The notes beneath the pieces are model-generated. The model saw only the letters and a program-made list of their open reading frames with translations. It did no database searches and had not been told where the DNA came from. From positions 1 through 46,411 of the forward strand of contig CANRJM010000016.1 in assembly GCA_947630925.1 (NCBI GenBank): DNA of 46,411 bases, read 5' to 3'. Below, piece after piece: positions 26,474 through 37,463 of the stretch. Source of the DNA: an uncultured Lachnospiraceae bacterium. GTDB lineage: Bacteria > Bacillota > Clostridia > Lachnospirales > Lachnospiraceae. The position numbers and the translations under genes are program-made. Position 1 is the stretch's first letter; each line of letters starts with the position of its first letter.

Positions 26474-29400
26474 TTATGCTTCCTGTTTTTCCAGGTTTTC
26501 TACTGCCGTTGCCAACATTAATTTGATACGGTTAAGTTGGTTGACTTCGCTGGCGCCGGGATCATAGTCGACGGCGACAATATTAGCATCGGCATATTGC
26601 CGGCGGAGTTCTTTGATAACGCCCTTGCCGACTACATGATTTGGAAGACAGCCAAAAGGCTGTGTACATACAATGTTTAAGACGCCGGAATGAATCAGTT
26701 CAATCATTTCTCCGGTCAGGAACCAGCCTTCTCCCGTCTGGTTACCGCATGAAACAATAGGAGAAGCATATTCTGCCAGCTTTTCTATTGCAGTTGGCGG
26801 TTCAAAATGATTGCTTTCCAGAAAAGCATCTCTTGCAACCTTGCGGTAATGCTGCAAATAACGGATAGCAAAATTATTAATGTGTGCGCTGGATTTTTTC
26901 TTGCCAAGATACTCAGCCTTAAAGTTTGCATTATATAAAGAGTACATAAAGAAATCAAGCAAATCCGGGCAGACTGCTTCTGCCCCCTCTGCTTCCAGCA
27001 ATTCTACTAAAAAGTTATTGGCAAGCGGAAGGAATTTGACAAGGATTTCTCCTACAATACCAACCCGGGGCTTTTTGATATCCTTTAATGGAAGGTTATC
27101 AAAATCACGAATGATTTCCCGCACATTTTTCTTAAATTCGGACGGACTGGCTGTCTGTACGGATTTTTGTACGATTTTTTTCCATTTTTCATGCAATGCA
27201 TTGGCGGAACCCGGAATTGCCTCATATGGCCGCGTCCTATATAGAACGCGCATAAAGATATCGCCATATATCAATGCCTGGATGGCGCGCTGCAGCATCT
27301 TATAATTTAGATGAAGTCCGGGATTCTTTTCAATGCCTGCACTCATGGAGATAACCGGAATCTGTTCCATGCCCGCCTTTTTTAATGCCCGCCTGATAAA
27401 TCCAATATAATTGGTAGCGCGGCAGCCACCACCGGTCTGTGTGATAATCAGCGCAACCCTGTCCAGATCATATTTACCGGACAGGAGAGCCTGCATAAAT
27501 TGTCCGACTACCAGAAGCGAAGGATAGCAGGCGTCATTGTTTACATATTTTAAGCCATAATCTACACATTCGCTGGTGCTTGGCAGGACTTCTAACTGAT
27601 ATCCGCAGGAGGCAAGCGCCGGTTCTAATAGGTCAAAGTGAATGGGCGACATCTGTGGTACGAGAATCGTATAATTTTTACGCATTTCCTCAGTAAATAC
27701 AACGCGATGATGCGCAGTATCAGCAGGTGCTGCCAAAATCTCTTTGCGTTTTCTTTCCATAACGGCAGCAAGCAGAGAACGGATACGGATACGCGCTGCG
27801 CCAAGGTTATTCACTTCATCGATTTTTAAGACCGTATATATTTTATTTCGGTCAGTCAGGATATCGCTGACCTGATCCGTAGTTACGGCATCCAGTCCGC
27901 AGCCAAAGGAATTGAGCTGTACTAAATCCAGATCGTTTCTTGTGCTGACATAGGAAGCGGCGCGATAAAGCCTGGAGTGATACATCCACTGATCCATAAC
28001 GATAGTCGGCCGATCCACCTTGCCAAGTTCAGAAATACTGTCCTCTGTCAATACTGCAACACCAAAAGAATTAATCATTTCCGGAATACCATGATTAATC
28101 TCCGGGTCAATATGATATGGCCTTCCGGACAGGACAATACCATGACAGTGATTTTGTTCCATATAGTCTAATACTTCTTTTCCCTTTTGGGTAATATCTG
28201 CACGGACTGCTTCCATTTCTTCCCATGCGGCATGCGCAGCCGCTCTGATTTCTGCCTTTGGAATCTTGTTTTCCGTGGAAAAGTATTCACATAAACGCTT
28301 GGTAATGATCTCTCTGCTTTCAAAGGAGAGAAATGGATTTTGGTAAGTAATGCTTCCGTCACGCAGTTCCTCTACATTATTTTTAATATTTTCTCCATAG
28401 GAAGTGACAATCGGACAGTTGTAATGATTATTGGCATCCGGCGTTTCCGTACGCTCATATGGTACGCATGGATAAAAAATGTACTTAATTCCCTGTTTGA
28501 TCAGCCAGGAGATGTGTCCGTGCGCCAACTTGGCGGGATAGCATTCCGATTCGCTTGGAATCGACTCAATGCCAAGTTCATAGATCTTACGGCTGGATTC
28601 CGGAGATAATACGACGCGGTAATTTAATTTGGTAAAGAAGGTAAACCAAAACGGATAATTTTCGTACATATTTAATACACGTGGAATACCGACAGTGCCG
28701 CGCGTCGCCTCCGCCTCTGTTAAAGCAGTATAATGGGAAAACAAACGTTTATTTTTATAATCAAATAAATTCGGGATGTGCTTTGCATTTTTCTCTTTAC
28801 CGATTCCGCGTTCGCAGCGGTTACCGGAAATAAATTGTCTGCCGCCGGTAAACCGGTTAATGGTCAGAAGACAATGATTGGTACAGCCTTTGCAGCGTGT
28901 CATGGAAGATTCAAAACGCAAATCGTTGATTTCATTTATTGATAACATCGTTGTTTTTTGTCCGTTATAGTGAGCGCGTGCAATTAGAGCAGCGCCGAAA
29001 GCCCCCATGATACCGGCAATATCCGGACGTACTGCGTCGCAGCCGGAAATCCGCTCAAAACTGCGCAATACAGCGTCGTTATAGAAAGTACCGCCCTGCA
29101 CAACCACTTTGTTTCCCAAATCTTTTGGATCGGTTAATTTAATAACCTTTAACAGGGCGTTTTTGATAACGGAATAGGCAAGTCCGGCAGAAATGTCTGC
29201 AACGCTTGCGCCTTCCTTCTGTGCCTGCTTAACCTTAGAATTCATGAAAACGGTACATCTGGATCCTAAGTCAATTGGATTTTCTGCATATAGAGCAACT
29301 TTTGCAAAGTCAGCAACCTCATAATTCAGGGATTTTGCAAACGTCTCAATAAAGGAACCGCATCCGGACGAGCAGGCTTCGTTTAACATAACCTGATCTA

Positions 29401-30706
29401 CGGAATGCTTTTTAATCTTGATGCATTTCATATCCTGTCCGCCGATATCAAGGATACAGTCAACGTCCGGCTCAAAGAAAGCCGCAGCATTATAGTGAGC
29501 TACTGTCTCTACCTCGCCCTCATCGAGCATTAGTGCGGATTTGATCAGGGCTTCTCCGTAGCCGGTAGAGCAGGAACGGACAATTTTAGCTCCCGCCGGC
29601 AGTTTTGCATAGATTTCTTTGAGCGCTTTTAATGAAGTTTTTAACGGGCTTCCGTTGTTGCTGTTGTAAAAAGAATATAACAGAGTGCCGTCTTCTCCGA
29701 TTAATGCCGCTTTGGTTGTTGTGGAACCGGCGTCAATTCCCAAGTAAACGTTTCCAGTATACTCCTCTAACTTTCCCTTTCTTACATTTTTTTTTGAATG
29801 TCTGGCAAGGAAAGACTGATATTCCGCCTCATCTTTAAAAAGAGGTTCCATACGGGTTACTTCAAACTCCATATGGATTTCTTCGGACAATTTTTGCCTC
29901 AAGTGCCCCAGAGATGTAGAAGTTTCTTCTTTGGCGTTCATAGCGGCGCCGGAAGCGGCAAACAGATGAGAGTGCTCTGGCGCAATAACCTGTTCTTCCG
30001 TCAGATGCAGCGTATCAATAAATGCCTGGCGGAGCTGCGTTAAAAAGTGAAGCGGGCCCCCTAAGAACGCAACGTTTCCACGGATTGGCTTGCCACAGGC
30101 AAGACCGCTGATTGTCTGATTGACTACCGCTTGAAAAATGGATGCAGACAAGTCTTCCTTGGTTGCCCCCTCATTGATGAGCGGTTGGATATCGGATTTG
30201 GCAAATACACCGCACCGTGCGGCAATTGGATAAATAGCTTCATGATTTTTTGCATATTCGTTCAGCCCGCTGGCGTCTGTTTTTAAGAGAGTTGCCATTT
30301 GGTCGATAAAAGAACCTGTGCCGCCGGCACAGATCCCATTCATACGCTGGTCAATTCCGCCGGTAAAATAAATAATCTTAGCATCTTCGCCTCCCAGCTC
30401 AATCGCCACATCTGTCTGTGGCGCAAAATCCTTTAGCGAAGTGGCAACCGCAACGACCTCCTGTACAAAAGGAATATCAAGATGTTTGGAGAGCGTCAGT
30501 CCGCCGGAACCGGTAATCATAGGAGAAACCGGAAGATCTCCGAGAGCATCATAGGCTTTTTGTATGATTGCAGCCAGTGTTTCACGAATGTTGGCATAAT
30601 GTCTCTGATAGTCAGAAAATAGAATCGTTCCATCTGTATTTAAAATTGCAATTTTAACTGTTGTGGAACCAATATCAATTCCAAGCGTATTGTAATTTAA
30701 CTTCAT
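26474..30706 (-). CDS. Giant 2-hydroxyacyl-CoA dehydratase activase/dehydratase-like iron-sulfur protein
   Basis: A 1410-residue protein, a natural fusion. Two BadF/HgdC-type ASKHA ATPase domains occupy about 1-260 ([21 protein letters not shown] near 126) and 320-590 ([19 protein letters not shown] near 449); the cysteines in these loops ligate a 4Fe-4S cluster in known activases. A Cys-rich segment (CKGCTNHC near 607, later NRCERG) leads to a DUF2229 region (about 650-880) and an HgdB-like C-terminal half ([14 protein letters not shown] near 1055). Known activases use ATP to inject low-potential electrons into partner dehydratases. Here donor and acceptor parts are fused. The in vivo reaction is unknown. 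GGAG precedes the ATG by nine bases. Confidence 0.88.
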   Translation of the reverse strand: MKLNYNTLGIDIGSTTVKIAILNTDGTILFSDYQRHYANIRETLAAIIQKAYDALGDLPVSPMITGSGGLTLSKHLDIPFVQEVVAVATSLKDFAPQTDVAIELGGEDAKIIYFTGGIDQRMNGICAGGTGSFIDQMATLLKTDASGLNEYAKNHEAIYPIAARCGVFAKSDIQPLINEGATKEDLSASIFQAVVNQTISGLACGKPIRGNVAFLGGPLHFLTQLRQAFIDTLHLTEEQVIAPEHSHLFAASGAAMNAKEETSTSLGHLRQKLSEEIHMEFEVTRMEPLFKDEAEYQSFLARHSKKNVRKGKLEEYTGNVYLGIDAGSTTTKAALIGEDGTLLYSFYNSNNGSPLKTSLKALKEIYAKLPAGAKIVRSCSTGYGEALIKSALMLDEGEVETVAHYNAAAFFEPDVDCILDIGGQDMKCIKIKKHSVDQVMLNEACSSGCGSFIETFAKSLNYEVADFAKVALYAENPIDLGSRCTVFMNSKVKQAQKEGASVADISAGLAYSVIKNALLKVIKLTDPKDLGNKVVVQGGTFYNDAVLRSFERISGCDAVRPDIAGIMGAFGAALIARAHYNGQKTTMLSINEINDLRFESSMTRCKGCTNHCLLTINRFTGGRQFISGNRCERGIGKEKNAKHIPNLFDYKNKRLFSHYTALTEAEATRGTVGIPRVLNMYENYPFWFTFFTKLNYRVVLSPESSRKIYELGIESIPSESECYPAKLAHGHISWLIKQGIKYIFYPCVPYERTETPDANNHYNCPIVTSYGENIKNNVEELRDGSITYQNPFLSFESREIITKRLCEYFSTENKIPKAEIRAAAHAAWEEMEAVRADITQKGKEVLDYMEQNHCHGIVLSGRPYHIDPEINHGIPEMINSFGVAVLTEDSISELGKVDRPTIVMDQWMYHSRLYRAASYVSTRNDLDLVQLNSFGCGLDAVTTDQVSDILTDRNKIYTVLKIDEVNNLGAARIRIRSLLAAVMERKRKEILAAPADTAHHRVVFTEEMRKNYTILVPQMSPIHFDLLEPALASCGYQLEVLPSTSECVDYGLKYVNNDACYPSLLVVGQFMQALLSGKYDLDRVALIITQTGGGCRATNYIGFIRRALKKAGMEQIPVISMSAGIEKNPGLHLNYKMLQRAIQALIYGDIFMRVLYRTRPYEAIPGSANALHEKWKKIVQKSVQTASPSEFKKNVREIIRDFDNLPLKDIKKPRVGIVGEILVKFLPLANNFLVELLEAEGAEAVCPDLLDFFMYSLYNANFKAEYLGKKKSSAHINNFAIRYLQHYRKVARDAFLESNHFEPPTAIEKLAEYASPIVSCGNQTGEGWFLTGEMIELIHSGVLNIVCTQPFGCLPNHVVGKGVIKELRRQYADANIVAVDYDPGASEVNQLNRIKLMLATAVENLEKQEA

Positions 30707-30759
30707 AATACATTACTCCATTCTTTGCAAAATTACTACAAATTTCGTCATGATGATTT

Positions 30760-30788
30760 ATTATATGACATAGTTTTTACGAATGCAA
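30760..30788 (-). promoter_or_regulatory. Promoter of the giant activase gene
   Basis: On the minus strand, TTGCAT (30783-30788) and TATAAT (30760-30765) are 17 bp apart. It lies about 55 bases before the ATG at 30706. Confidence 0.7.
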
Positions 30789-30846
30789 GATTTATTCGGC
30801 AACATATCTGTGGTAATTTGTAGCAAACATCCCGTTACGGAATATA

Positions 30847-31584
30847 ATGTTAGAAAAAAGATTGGAAATGAAACAGATGAACTATGAGTACTGTAATGGC
30901 TTTACCCATACGATAAAAAAAGGCGATACTTTGTATGAGATCAGCCGGAAACACAATGTTCCTTTGGCACTCCTGCTTCGCGCCAATCCCTATGTGGATG
31001 TATTTAATCTACAGGTAGGGGATACCATCTGCATCCCTTCTGAAAATAATGAAGCGGTACCATACCCCGTAAACATAATGCCCCGCGGCGAAGTATGGGG
31101 AGAGCGCCGGTCAGAGCAGAGGGAAATCACCTCTGACGGGGAGGAAAACGGAATGCGTTTGGATAACCGGGACCTTCAGGCTGCGCCGGATAACCAGGCC
31201 GACCAGAATGACCGGAATATTTTGGATTTTCCCAATAATCAGAACGACCAAAACGCATCCATTGGGCAGGGACTTCTAAACAACCGCGACGCTTCCGGTT
31301 TCCGGGAAGCTCAGGGCAGTCAAAATGCTCAAATCAATCGGGAACTTCAAAACGAAAGAGATGCTCAAATCAACCGCAGTCTTCGAAATGACCGGAACAT
31401 AGAAAGCGAAAACAATGCCGAAAAATTTGTCTGGGTAAAATATGTTGTTCAGCCCGGAGATACTATGGCGGATATTGTAGAGGAAATGGATGGCGCCATA
31501 GAGGATTTTATTGAAAGGAATGGGCTTTCTAGTATATATATGCTTCCTGGGGTTGCTTATTACATTCAAAAGGAAGGGGATTAG
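30847..31584 (+). CDS. Protein with two LysM domains
   Basis: A 245-residue (or slightly shorter) protein. A LysM domain lies near residues 17-65 (HTIKKGDTLYEISRKHNV, then LQVGDTICIPSE) and a second at the C terminus (VVQPGDTMADIVEEM, then MLPGVAYYIQ). Between them is an Asn/Gln/Asp/Arg-rich low-complexity linker of about 100 residues. LysM binds N-acetylglucosamine in peptidoglycan or spore coats. No signal peptide is visible, so a spore or mother-cell role is possible. The start is uncertain: ATG at 30847 overlaps a TATAAT; ATG at 30868 or 30877 are alternatives. Confidence 0.85.
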   Translation: MLEKRLEMKQMNYEYCNGFTHTIKKGDTLYEISRKHNVPLALLLRANPYVDVFNLQVGDTICIPSENNEAVPYPVNIMPRGEVWGERRSEQREITSDGEENGMRLDNRDLQAAPDNQADQNDRNILDFPNNQNDQNASIGQGLLNNRDASGFREAQGSQNAQINRELQNERDAQINRSLRNDRNIESENNAEKFVWVKYVVQPGDTMADIVEEMDGAIEDFIERNGLSSIYMLPGVAYYIQKEGD

Positions 31585-31638
31585 TTTTTGTAGAGGAAAT
31601 CTAAAACAATTTAATTGCACGAAGCGGCTTTCTTTTGT

Positions 31639-31667
31639 TTGACAAAGGAAAGCCCTGTTACTATAAT
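31639..31667 (+). promoter_or_regulatory. Consensus promoter of the rhomboid-like gene
   Basis: A perfect TTGACA (31639-31644) and a perfect TATAAT (31662-31667) are 17 bp apart. Confidence 0.85.
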
Positions 31668-31753
31668 AGATAATATCATGTTTCTCGTATGTTTTTCGGG
31701 GGATTTCATTGTGATAGGATTTTCTTTTGGCAGAGATAGAAAGGACAAGTACT

Positions 31754-32677
31754 ATGAATCAGTTTTTAACAAAGTTAGAGAGAAGGTTTGGCAGATACGC
31801 CATACCGGATTTGATTAAATATATTGTGGCGCTGTATTGCGCCGGCGGAGTGTTAGGCATGGTAAGTCCAGGGATTTCGGGCATTTATTACCAGTACCTG
31901 GCGTTGGATATGGAAGCTGTTTTTCATGGGGAGATCTGGAGGTTGGTTACTTTTTTGATTGAGCCGTATGGATTTCAAAGCGGCTTTGGCATCCTGTTAA
32001 GCATTGTCTTTTTTCTGATTCAGATCAACCTGTTTTTTCTGTTTGGGCGGTCTTTGGAAATGGCATGGGGAACCTTTCGGTTTAATATGTACTTTTTTTC
32101 CGGATATCTGTTTAATATCTTAGCAGCGCTGATTCTGTATCTGTCGCCTCTTCACTTTACTGTTTACAATTCCGGCATGCAGTATATTTACTGGTCTATG
32201 TTTTTTGCGTTTGCCCTGTTGAATCCTAATATGGAATTTTTACTGTATTTTGTGATTCCTTTGAAGGTTAAATGGCTTGCTTTACTGGACGGGGCGTTTA
32301 TGTTGTATGAAGTTTTTCGCAATGCCTATGCCGGGTTGCAGTGTTGGTCGTTCGGACAAAGGCTTTTTTCGTCTATGTATTTCAGCGCCGCGATAGCGAT
32401 TCTTGTTGCAATGGCAAATTTTCTGATTTATTTCTTTGCATCGAGAAATTATCAGCGTATCCATCCAAAAGAGGTACACCGCAGGAGGGAATACCGTCGG
32501 AAAACACAGCAGTCGCAGCAGTATCCGGGTGGCGCAAGACATCGATGTGCAATCTGCGGCAGGACAGAATTGGATGATGATACGTTGGAATTCCGGTATT
32601 GTTCAAAGTGTGATGGCAATTACGAGTATTGTTCGGATCATTTATTTACCCATCAGCATGTGAAGAAATTTATGTAA
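31754..32677 (+). CDS. Rhomboid-like membrane protein with C-terminal zinc-binding domain
   Basis: A 307-residue protein with about six membrane segments in residues 20-230. The GEIWRLVTFL and ALLNPNMEF stretches resemble the rhomboid/derlin fold, but I see no clear GxSG catalytic serine with a matching membrane histidine, so it is probably a pseudoprotease. A basic linker follows, then a Cys/His-rich C terminus (CAICGR, YCSKCDGNYEYC, HLFTHQHV) that likely binds zinc. AAGGA lies eight bases before the ATG at 31754. It is followed 34 bases later by a membrane glycosyltransferase; a joint role in envelope protein handling is possible. Confidence 0.75.
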   Translation: MNQFLTKLERRFGRYAIPDLIKYIVALYCAGGVLGMVSPGISGIYYQYLALDMEAVFHGEIWRLVTFLIEPYGFQSGFGILLSIVFFLIQINLFFLFGRSLEMAWGTFRFNMYFFSGYLFNILAALILYLSPLHFTVYNSGMQYIYWSMFFAFALLNPNMEFLLYFVIPLKVKWLALLDGAFMLYEVFRNAYAGLQCWSFGQRLFSSMYFSAAIAILVAMANFLIYFFASRNYQRIHPKEVHRRREYRRKTQQSQQYPGGARHRCAICGRTELDDDTLEFRYCSKCDGNYEYCSDHLFTHQHVKKFM

Positions 32678-32711
32678 AGAATAAGAAAATCATGAGAGGA
32701 AGGATTTCGTT

Positions 32712-35700
32712 ATGTGGGAAATTATTTTATTGGCGGCATTTGCTATGATAGTACTTTATTTTTGCTATTCACCAATCCAGAGACTGGTACGTGTACAGAA
32801 TACTGCAAACGGCGGTGGAAAGCAAAATGGGACAACCAGTCGTTATAAGGGGAAAAGTAAGCGCAATACAACCATAGTAAGCGATGAATATTCTCCGGAA
32901 TATGAAAGAAAAATCGGCTGTTCCATATTTGTTGCATTTCTAACCGCTGCTTTTTTGCTTCGCATTGTCGGTGCAATAGCTTATAGAGGGTATGATGTAG
33001 ATATTAATTGTTTTTTGTCATGGGCGGATATGGTTTTTCAAAATGGCTTTGGTAAGTTTTACACATTAGATGCTTTTACCGATTATCCGCCGGGATATAT
33101 GTATATTTTATACGTGATTGGAGGAATCCGGGCATTTTTCAATTTGGAGCAGAGTTCTGTCATCAGCGTTGTTTTGACCAAATTACCGGCGATTGCTGCA
33201 GATATGGTCACAGGATGGCTTGTATATAAGATTGCTTCGGAACGGATCAAAGAAAGAGGAGCCGCATTTTTGGCCGGGATTTTTCTGATAACGCCGGCAG
33301 TCCTGTTAGACAGCGCGATATGGGCTCAGGTTGACAGTGTCTTTACTTTATTTATTGTGTTAATGTGTTATCTTGTGTCAAAGGAGAAACTGATTCCGGC
33401 ATATTTTGTGTTTGCCATTGCTGTCTTGATTAAACCGCAATCTCTGATTTTTACGCCGATATTGATTTATGGAATTATTGACCAGGTATTTATTGATTCT
33501 TTGAAGAATCCAGACAGAAGTGTTTTTAAAAAGAAATTTTTCATGCATCTGGGAATGGGGATTCTTGCGATTCTGCTGATTGGCGCATTGATGCTGCCAT
33601 TCGGCTTTATGAATGCGTTAAACCAGTACAAAGAAACGCTGGGCTCCTATCCATATGCTTCGGTAAATGCCTATAATATCTGGACAATGTTAGGACAGAA
33701 CTGGATATCCCAGTCGGAAACCTTTTTAGGGATTCCTTATTCCATTTGGGGAACGCTCAGCATTATTGCTACGGTGGTCCTGACTACAATACTGCATTTT
33801 AAATCAGGCGAAAAGCGGTCAAAGTATTATTTTGAAGCAGCGTTGATTGTAACAGCGGTCTTTACTTTGTCAGTGCGCATGCATGAGAGATATATTTATC
33901 CGGCAATCGTTCTGCTGCTGCTTGCCTATGCGGTAAGACCGAAGAGAAAACTTTATCTGGCGTATTTGTTTGTATCAGCAGGGTGCTTCCTGAATATGGC
34001 TTATTCTATGCTGTATTATGACCCTAACAATTTTGACAGGATGGATCCGCTGCCGATTATCGTCGGTATTGGTATGGTTGCCTTTTTGGGATATATGATC
34101 TATCTTGCTAAAACGCAATATATTGACTTTGCTTCGGAAAGCAAGGAAGAGACGGATATTTATCTGGAGGTTGTTTCCGCATGGGAGAAGGCGAAGAAAA
34201 AGCCTGACAAAAATAGGATCCAGCCGACGGTAACGCTTGGAAAAATTGTGAAAACCGACCTGATTGCCATGTCGGTAATTACACTGGTTTATGCTGTAGT
34301 TGCCTTTATTAATCTTGGAAATATGGAAGCGCCGGAAACACAGTATTCTTTTGTAAAAGAAGGCGAAGTTGTTCTGGACTTCGGAAAAGATGTACAGATT
34401 CAGAAAATATGGAATTTTCTTGGTTATCAAAACAATCCTAAATATGTCGTTTCCTATTCTGAAAACAGAGAGACAGGATGGCAGGACGCCTTTTCAGAAG
34501 CGTCGCCATGGGACGCGGGTTCTGTCTTTTGCTGGAATAGTGTGGATACAGGATTTATTGGGCGTTATGTAAGGATTAAAGCAAACGCAGATGTGGGCAA
34601 AGACAGTATGCTGGAGCTTGTCTTTATTGATTCGCAGGGAAATACCGTACTGCCCGTAAATGCGGAGCAATATCCGGCGCTGTTTGATGAGCAGGAATTG
34701 TACACAGGCAGGGCAAGCTTTAGAAACGGAACCTACTTTGATGAAATCTATCATGCCAGGACGGCATATGAGATGATACATGGCCTTTATGCTTATGAGA
34801 ATACGCATCCGCCTTTAGGGAAGCTTCTCATTGCCTGCGGCATTCTGATATTTGGCATGAATCCGTTTGGCTGGCGTTTTATGGGAACGCTTTTTGGCGT
34901 ATTGATGCTTCCGGTTCTCTATCTGTTCGCAAAAAAGATGATGAAAGAAACCTGGCTTAGTATCATTGCCACGATTTTATTTGCTTTTGATTTTATGCAC
35001 TTTGCACAGACGAGGATTGCGACCATTGATGTGTTTGTTACCTTCTTTATTATATGCGCTTATTTCTTTATGTATTGTTATACGCAGAAGAGTTTTTATG
35101 ATACGGACTTAAAGAAAACCTTTCTTCCGTTAGGGCTGTGCGGAATTTCCATGGGACTCAGTTGGGCGAGCAAGTGGACGGGGATCTATGCTACCGCCGG
35201 ACTGTGCGTATTGTTTTTCTGGCAGATGATAAAGCGGTTCAGAGAGTATATGTATGCGGCGAAACCGCAGAATCAGAACCTGACAACAGATGGGATTTCT
35301 CATAAAGATATTTTGGAAAGCTTTCATTCAAAATTTATTCGGACGATTGGTTTTTGCTGTATTTTCTTCATTTTGATTCCGGCAGTGATTTATACACTGT
35401 CTTATCTTCCGATGAATGATGAATCCGGCAACGGAGTCATACAGCGTATGCTGGATAACCAAACGAGCATGTTTAATTATCACAGCCAACTGGATGCGGA
35501 ACACGAATTTTCTTCCGAGTGGTATCAATGGCCGACGATGGTAAGGCCAATCTGGTTTTATTCCGGTGTCATCAGCGACACGTTAAAGGAGGGAATCAGT
35601 TCCTTTGGCAATCCGCTTGTCTGGTGGATGGGAATACCGGCATTTTTTGCCATATTATATTTTGCTGCGATACGGAAGAACAGAAACGCGGCATATTTGA

Positions 35701-35981
35701 CAGTCGGTTATCTGTCCCAATATCTGCCATGGATTTTTGTTGGTAGAATTACATTTATTTATCATTATTTTCCGAGCGTTCCATTTGTAACGTTAATGGT
35801 GGTATATTGTATGAAAAAGATAGTGGAATGGAAGCCGAAATGGAAACCATATATGTTTGTCTATGCAGGACTTGCGGTAGCGCTCTTTTTTATGTTTTAT
35901 CCGGTACTGAGCGGTGTTGCCGTCAATCCTCATTATGTCGATACATTCCTGCGGTGGTTTGACAGTTGGGTATTGATATAG
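32712..35981 (+). CDS. Two-module membrane glycosyltransferase with PMT domain
   Basis: A 1089-residue polytopic protein. Residues about 75-480 form a first GT-C-like membrane module (DCFLSWADM-type loop: DINCFLSWAD, then DYPPGYMYILY). A strand-rich, discoidin-like extracellular segment spans about 540-660. The rest is a protein-mannosyltransferase (PMT/GT39) module with DEIYHARTAY, HPPLGKLL and the ARIATIDVF-like TRIATIDVF loop. PMT enzymes use polyprenyl-phosphate-linked sugar. Fusion of two GT-C modules makes it about twice the usual length. AGGA precedes the ATG. Confidence 0.85.
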   Translation: MWEIILLAAFAMIVLYFCYSPIQRLVRVQNTANGGGKQNGTTSRYKGKSKRNTTIVSDEYSPEYERKIGCSIFVAFLTAAFLLRIVGAIAYRGYDVDINCFLSWADMVFQNGFGKFYTLDAFTDYPPGYMYILYVIGGIRAFFNLEQSSVISVVLTKLPAIAADMVTGWLVYKIASERIKERGAAFLAGIFLITPAVLLDSAIWAQVDSVFTLFIVLMCYLVSKEKLIPAYFVFAIAVLIKPQSLIFTPILIYGIIDQVFIDSLKNPDRSVFKKKFFMHLGMGILAILLIGALMLPFGFMNALNQYKETLGSYPYASVNAYNIWTMLGQNWISQSETFLGIPYSIWGTLSIIATVVLTTILHFKSGEKRSKYYFEAALIVTAVFTLSVRMHERYIYPAIVLLLLAYAVRPKRKLYLAYLFVSAGCFLNMAYSMLYYDPNNFDRMDPLPIIVGIGMVAFLGYMIYLAKTQYIDFASESKEETDIYLEVVSAWEKAKKKPDKNRIQPTVTLGKIVKTDLIAMSVITLVYAVVAFINLGNMEAPETQYSFVKEGEVVLDFGKDVQIQKIWNFLGYQNNPKYVVSYSENRETGWQDAFSEASPWDAGSVFCWNSVDTGFIGRYVRIKANADVGKDSMLELVFIDSQGNTVLPVNAEQYPALFDEQELYTGRASFRNGTYFDEIYHARTAYEMIHGLYAYENTHPPLGKLLIACGILIFGMNPFGWRFMGTLFGVLMLPVLYLFAKKMMKETWLSIIATILFAFDFMHFAQTRIATIDVFVTFFIICAYFFMYCYTQKSFYDTDLKKTFLPLGLCGISMGLSWASKWTGIYATAGLCVLFFWQMIKRFREYMYAAKPQNQNLTTDGISHKDILESFHSKFIRTIGFCCIFFILIPAVIYTLSYLPMNDESGNGVIQRMLDNQTSMFNYHSQLDAEHEFSSEWYQWPTMVRPIWFYSGVISDTLKEGISSFGNPLVWWMGIPAFFAILYFAAIRKNRNAAYLTVGYLSQYLPWIFVGRITFIYHYFPSVPFVTLMVVYCMKKIVEWKPKWKPYMFVYAGLAVALFFMFYPVLSGVAVNPHYVDTFLRWFDSWVLI

Positions 35982-36026
35982 AAGCAGGAACGGAGAAAAT
36001 GAAATGTTTTTGGAATGGAGATTCGT

Positions 36027-37451
36027 ATGAGCAGCAGAATGAGGAATTGTATCAGGGATTTGGAAAATAAGGAACATCCGGAAAAAGCGCTGCAGGAGTA
36101 TGCTATGCAATATATGCAGTTGCATGGACGATATGCCAGAGTGAATCTGATGATGAAATACTATATTTTTTATGAAACGATTTCCGAAAGAATCAATCCT
36201 TACATCGATTCTGCCAGGGAAATTGCGGATTCCCTGCATCAGATCATAGAAACATTTTTTGCAAAAGAGCGCTCTCAAGAGGTGTGTGTGGAATTGGCTG
36301 ATGCATTGTTGGGACTTCGCAGGGAAGTGATAGACAGAATGGAAATCATTACGTCATATGTGGATTGTTTTGTGGTGTATGAATATATTTTGAACCGTGT
36401 GCAGTATCGGTTTGAGGATATGGAGGAGATGCCGTCGGACAGCGTATTTGCACAGGAGCTGGTCAATTTTATTTTTTCGGTTAAAGATAATGCTGCCATC
36501 AGTGACAATATCCGCTTTTCGGTGGGACAGTTGCCAATGCGTATGAGCAGAAGCCGTTACTTTGATTTGATACGGGAGAGCATCTCGATATATAAAGGAA
36601 GCGATGTCAGTTCTCTGGAGAGTTTTCTGTACATCTTCCGGACAAATGCGATGTTGTACCGGGATGCGCATATGTCAGAATATTTTACTGAATTTGTTCC
36701 GACGTTGGAAGAACTTGCGTCGTTGGATTATGAGGCCATTGATAAAGATACATATGACATATACGCTGAAAAAATCCGTATTAACGCATCCAAATTAGGA
36801 GATGTATCGGATTTGTATATGCAGATTGAGGAACTGATCAATGCCATGTATGTAATCTGTGTCACGCCGGGGAGTGTTTCAGAGGAGAAAAATATCAGGC
36901 CTGCCGATATGGTTATCCGAGAAATCAATGCTCTTTTTCTGCAAAAAGAAGGCGCCGCCGGTTCAGAAGAGATGGAAGAGGACAGATTAAATCAGCTTGG
37001 GGAAGAATTTGTGAAGATGGAAGGAGTACAGGAGCATCTTTATGAAGGGCTGAATACTGCCGGAGCTGTTTTGGACGAAGTGACGGAAAGCTATAAAAAT
37101 ACAATTGAGGATTTGGGAATGGCGCAGGATTTTCAGACTTTGAGGAGATTATCGCTGCTTACTTCGAACAGCGCCTTTGCTGATTTGGAGGAAAAAGAGA
37201 TAGAAGAGATAGTAACAGAAGAAATGGCAGAAGCAGTTGCCGCAGAGTTGATTGAGGAGTGTAAAGATTTGTTTCGGGGAAAGAGCCGGATGCTTCGCAG
37301 GGCGGTCATGGCAAATACATTGGAAAATATGCCTGTCTTTTTTTCTTCCTCGCAGGAGGTTGCTGATTATATTACAAATTCCCTGTCGCAGTGCAATGAC
37401 GAGGCAGAAAAATATGCATCGAAACAGCTACTTTTAGAGATGATGCAGTAA
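36027..37451 (+). CDS. Large acidic, helical hypothetical protein
   Basis: A 474-residue protein I do not recognise. It is predicted mainly helical, acidic, with no signal peptide, membrane segment or enzyme motif. Short heptad-like regions lie near 290-360 (EEMEEDRLNQLGEEF) and 390-430. The ATG at 36027 has GGAG six bases upstream. The gene sits between the membrane glycosyltransferase and a small unknown gene that starts 12 bases later, so the two probably work together. Confidence 0.75.
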   Translation: MSSRMRNCIRDLENKEHPEKALQEYAMQYMQLHGRYARVNLMMKYYIFYETISERINPYIDSAREIADSLHQIIETFFAKERSQEVCVELADALLGLRREVIDRMEIITSYVDCFVVYEYILNRVQYRFEDMEEMPSDSVFAQELVNFIFSVKDNAAISDNIRFSVGQLPMRMSRSRYFDLIRESISIYKGSDVSSLESFLYIFRTNAMLYRDAHMSEYFTEFVPTLEELASLDYEAIDKDTYDIYAEKIRINASKLGDVSDLYMQIEELINAMYVICVTPGSVSEEKNIRPADMVIREINALFLQKEGAAGSEEMEEDRLNQLGEEFVKMEGVQEHLYEGLNTAGAVLDEVTESYKNTIEDLGMAQDFQTLRRLSLLTSNSAFADLEEKEIEEIVTEEMAEAVAAELIEECKDLFRGKSRMLRRAVMANTLENMPVFFSSSQEVADYITNSLSQCNDEAEKYASKQLLLEMMQ

Positions 37452-37463
37452 GGGGGGTACATA

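Noticed and set aside
31627..31654. Terminator-like stem GGCTTTC...GGAAAGCC after the LysM gene
   Set aside because: No T-tract follows, and the same bases form a perfect consensus promoter.
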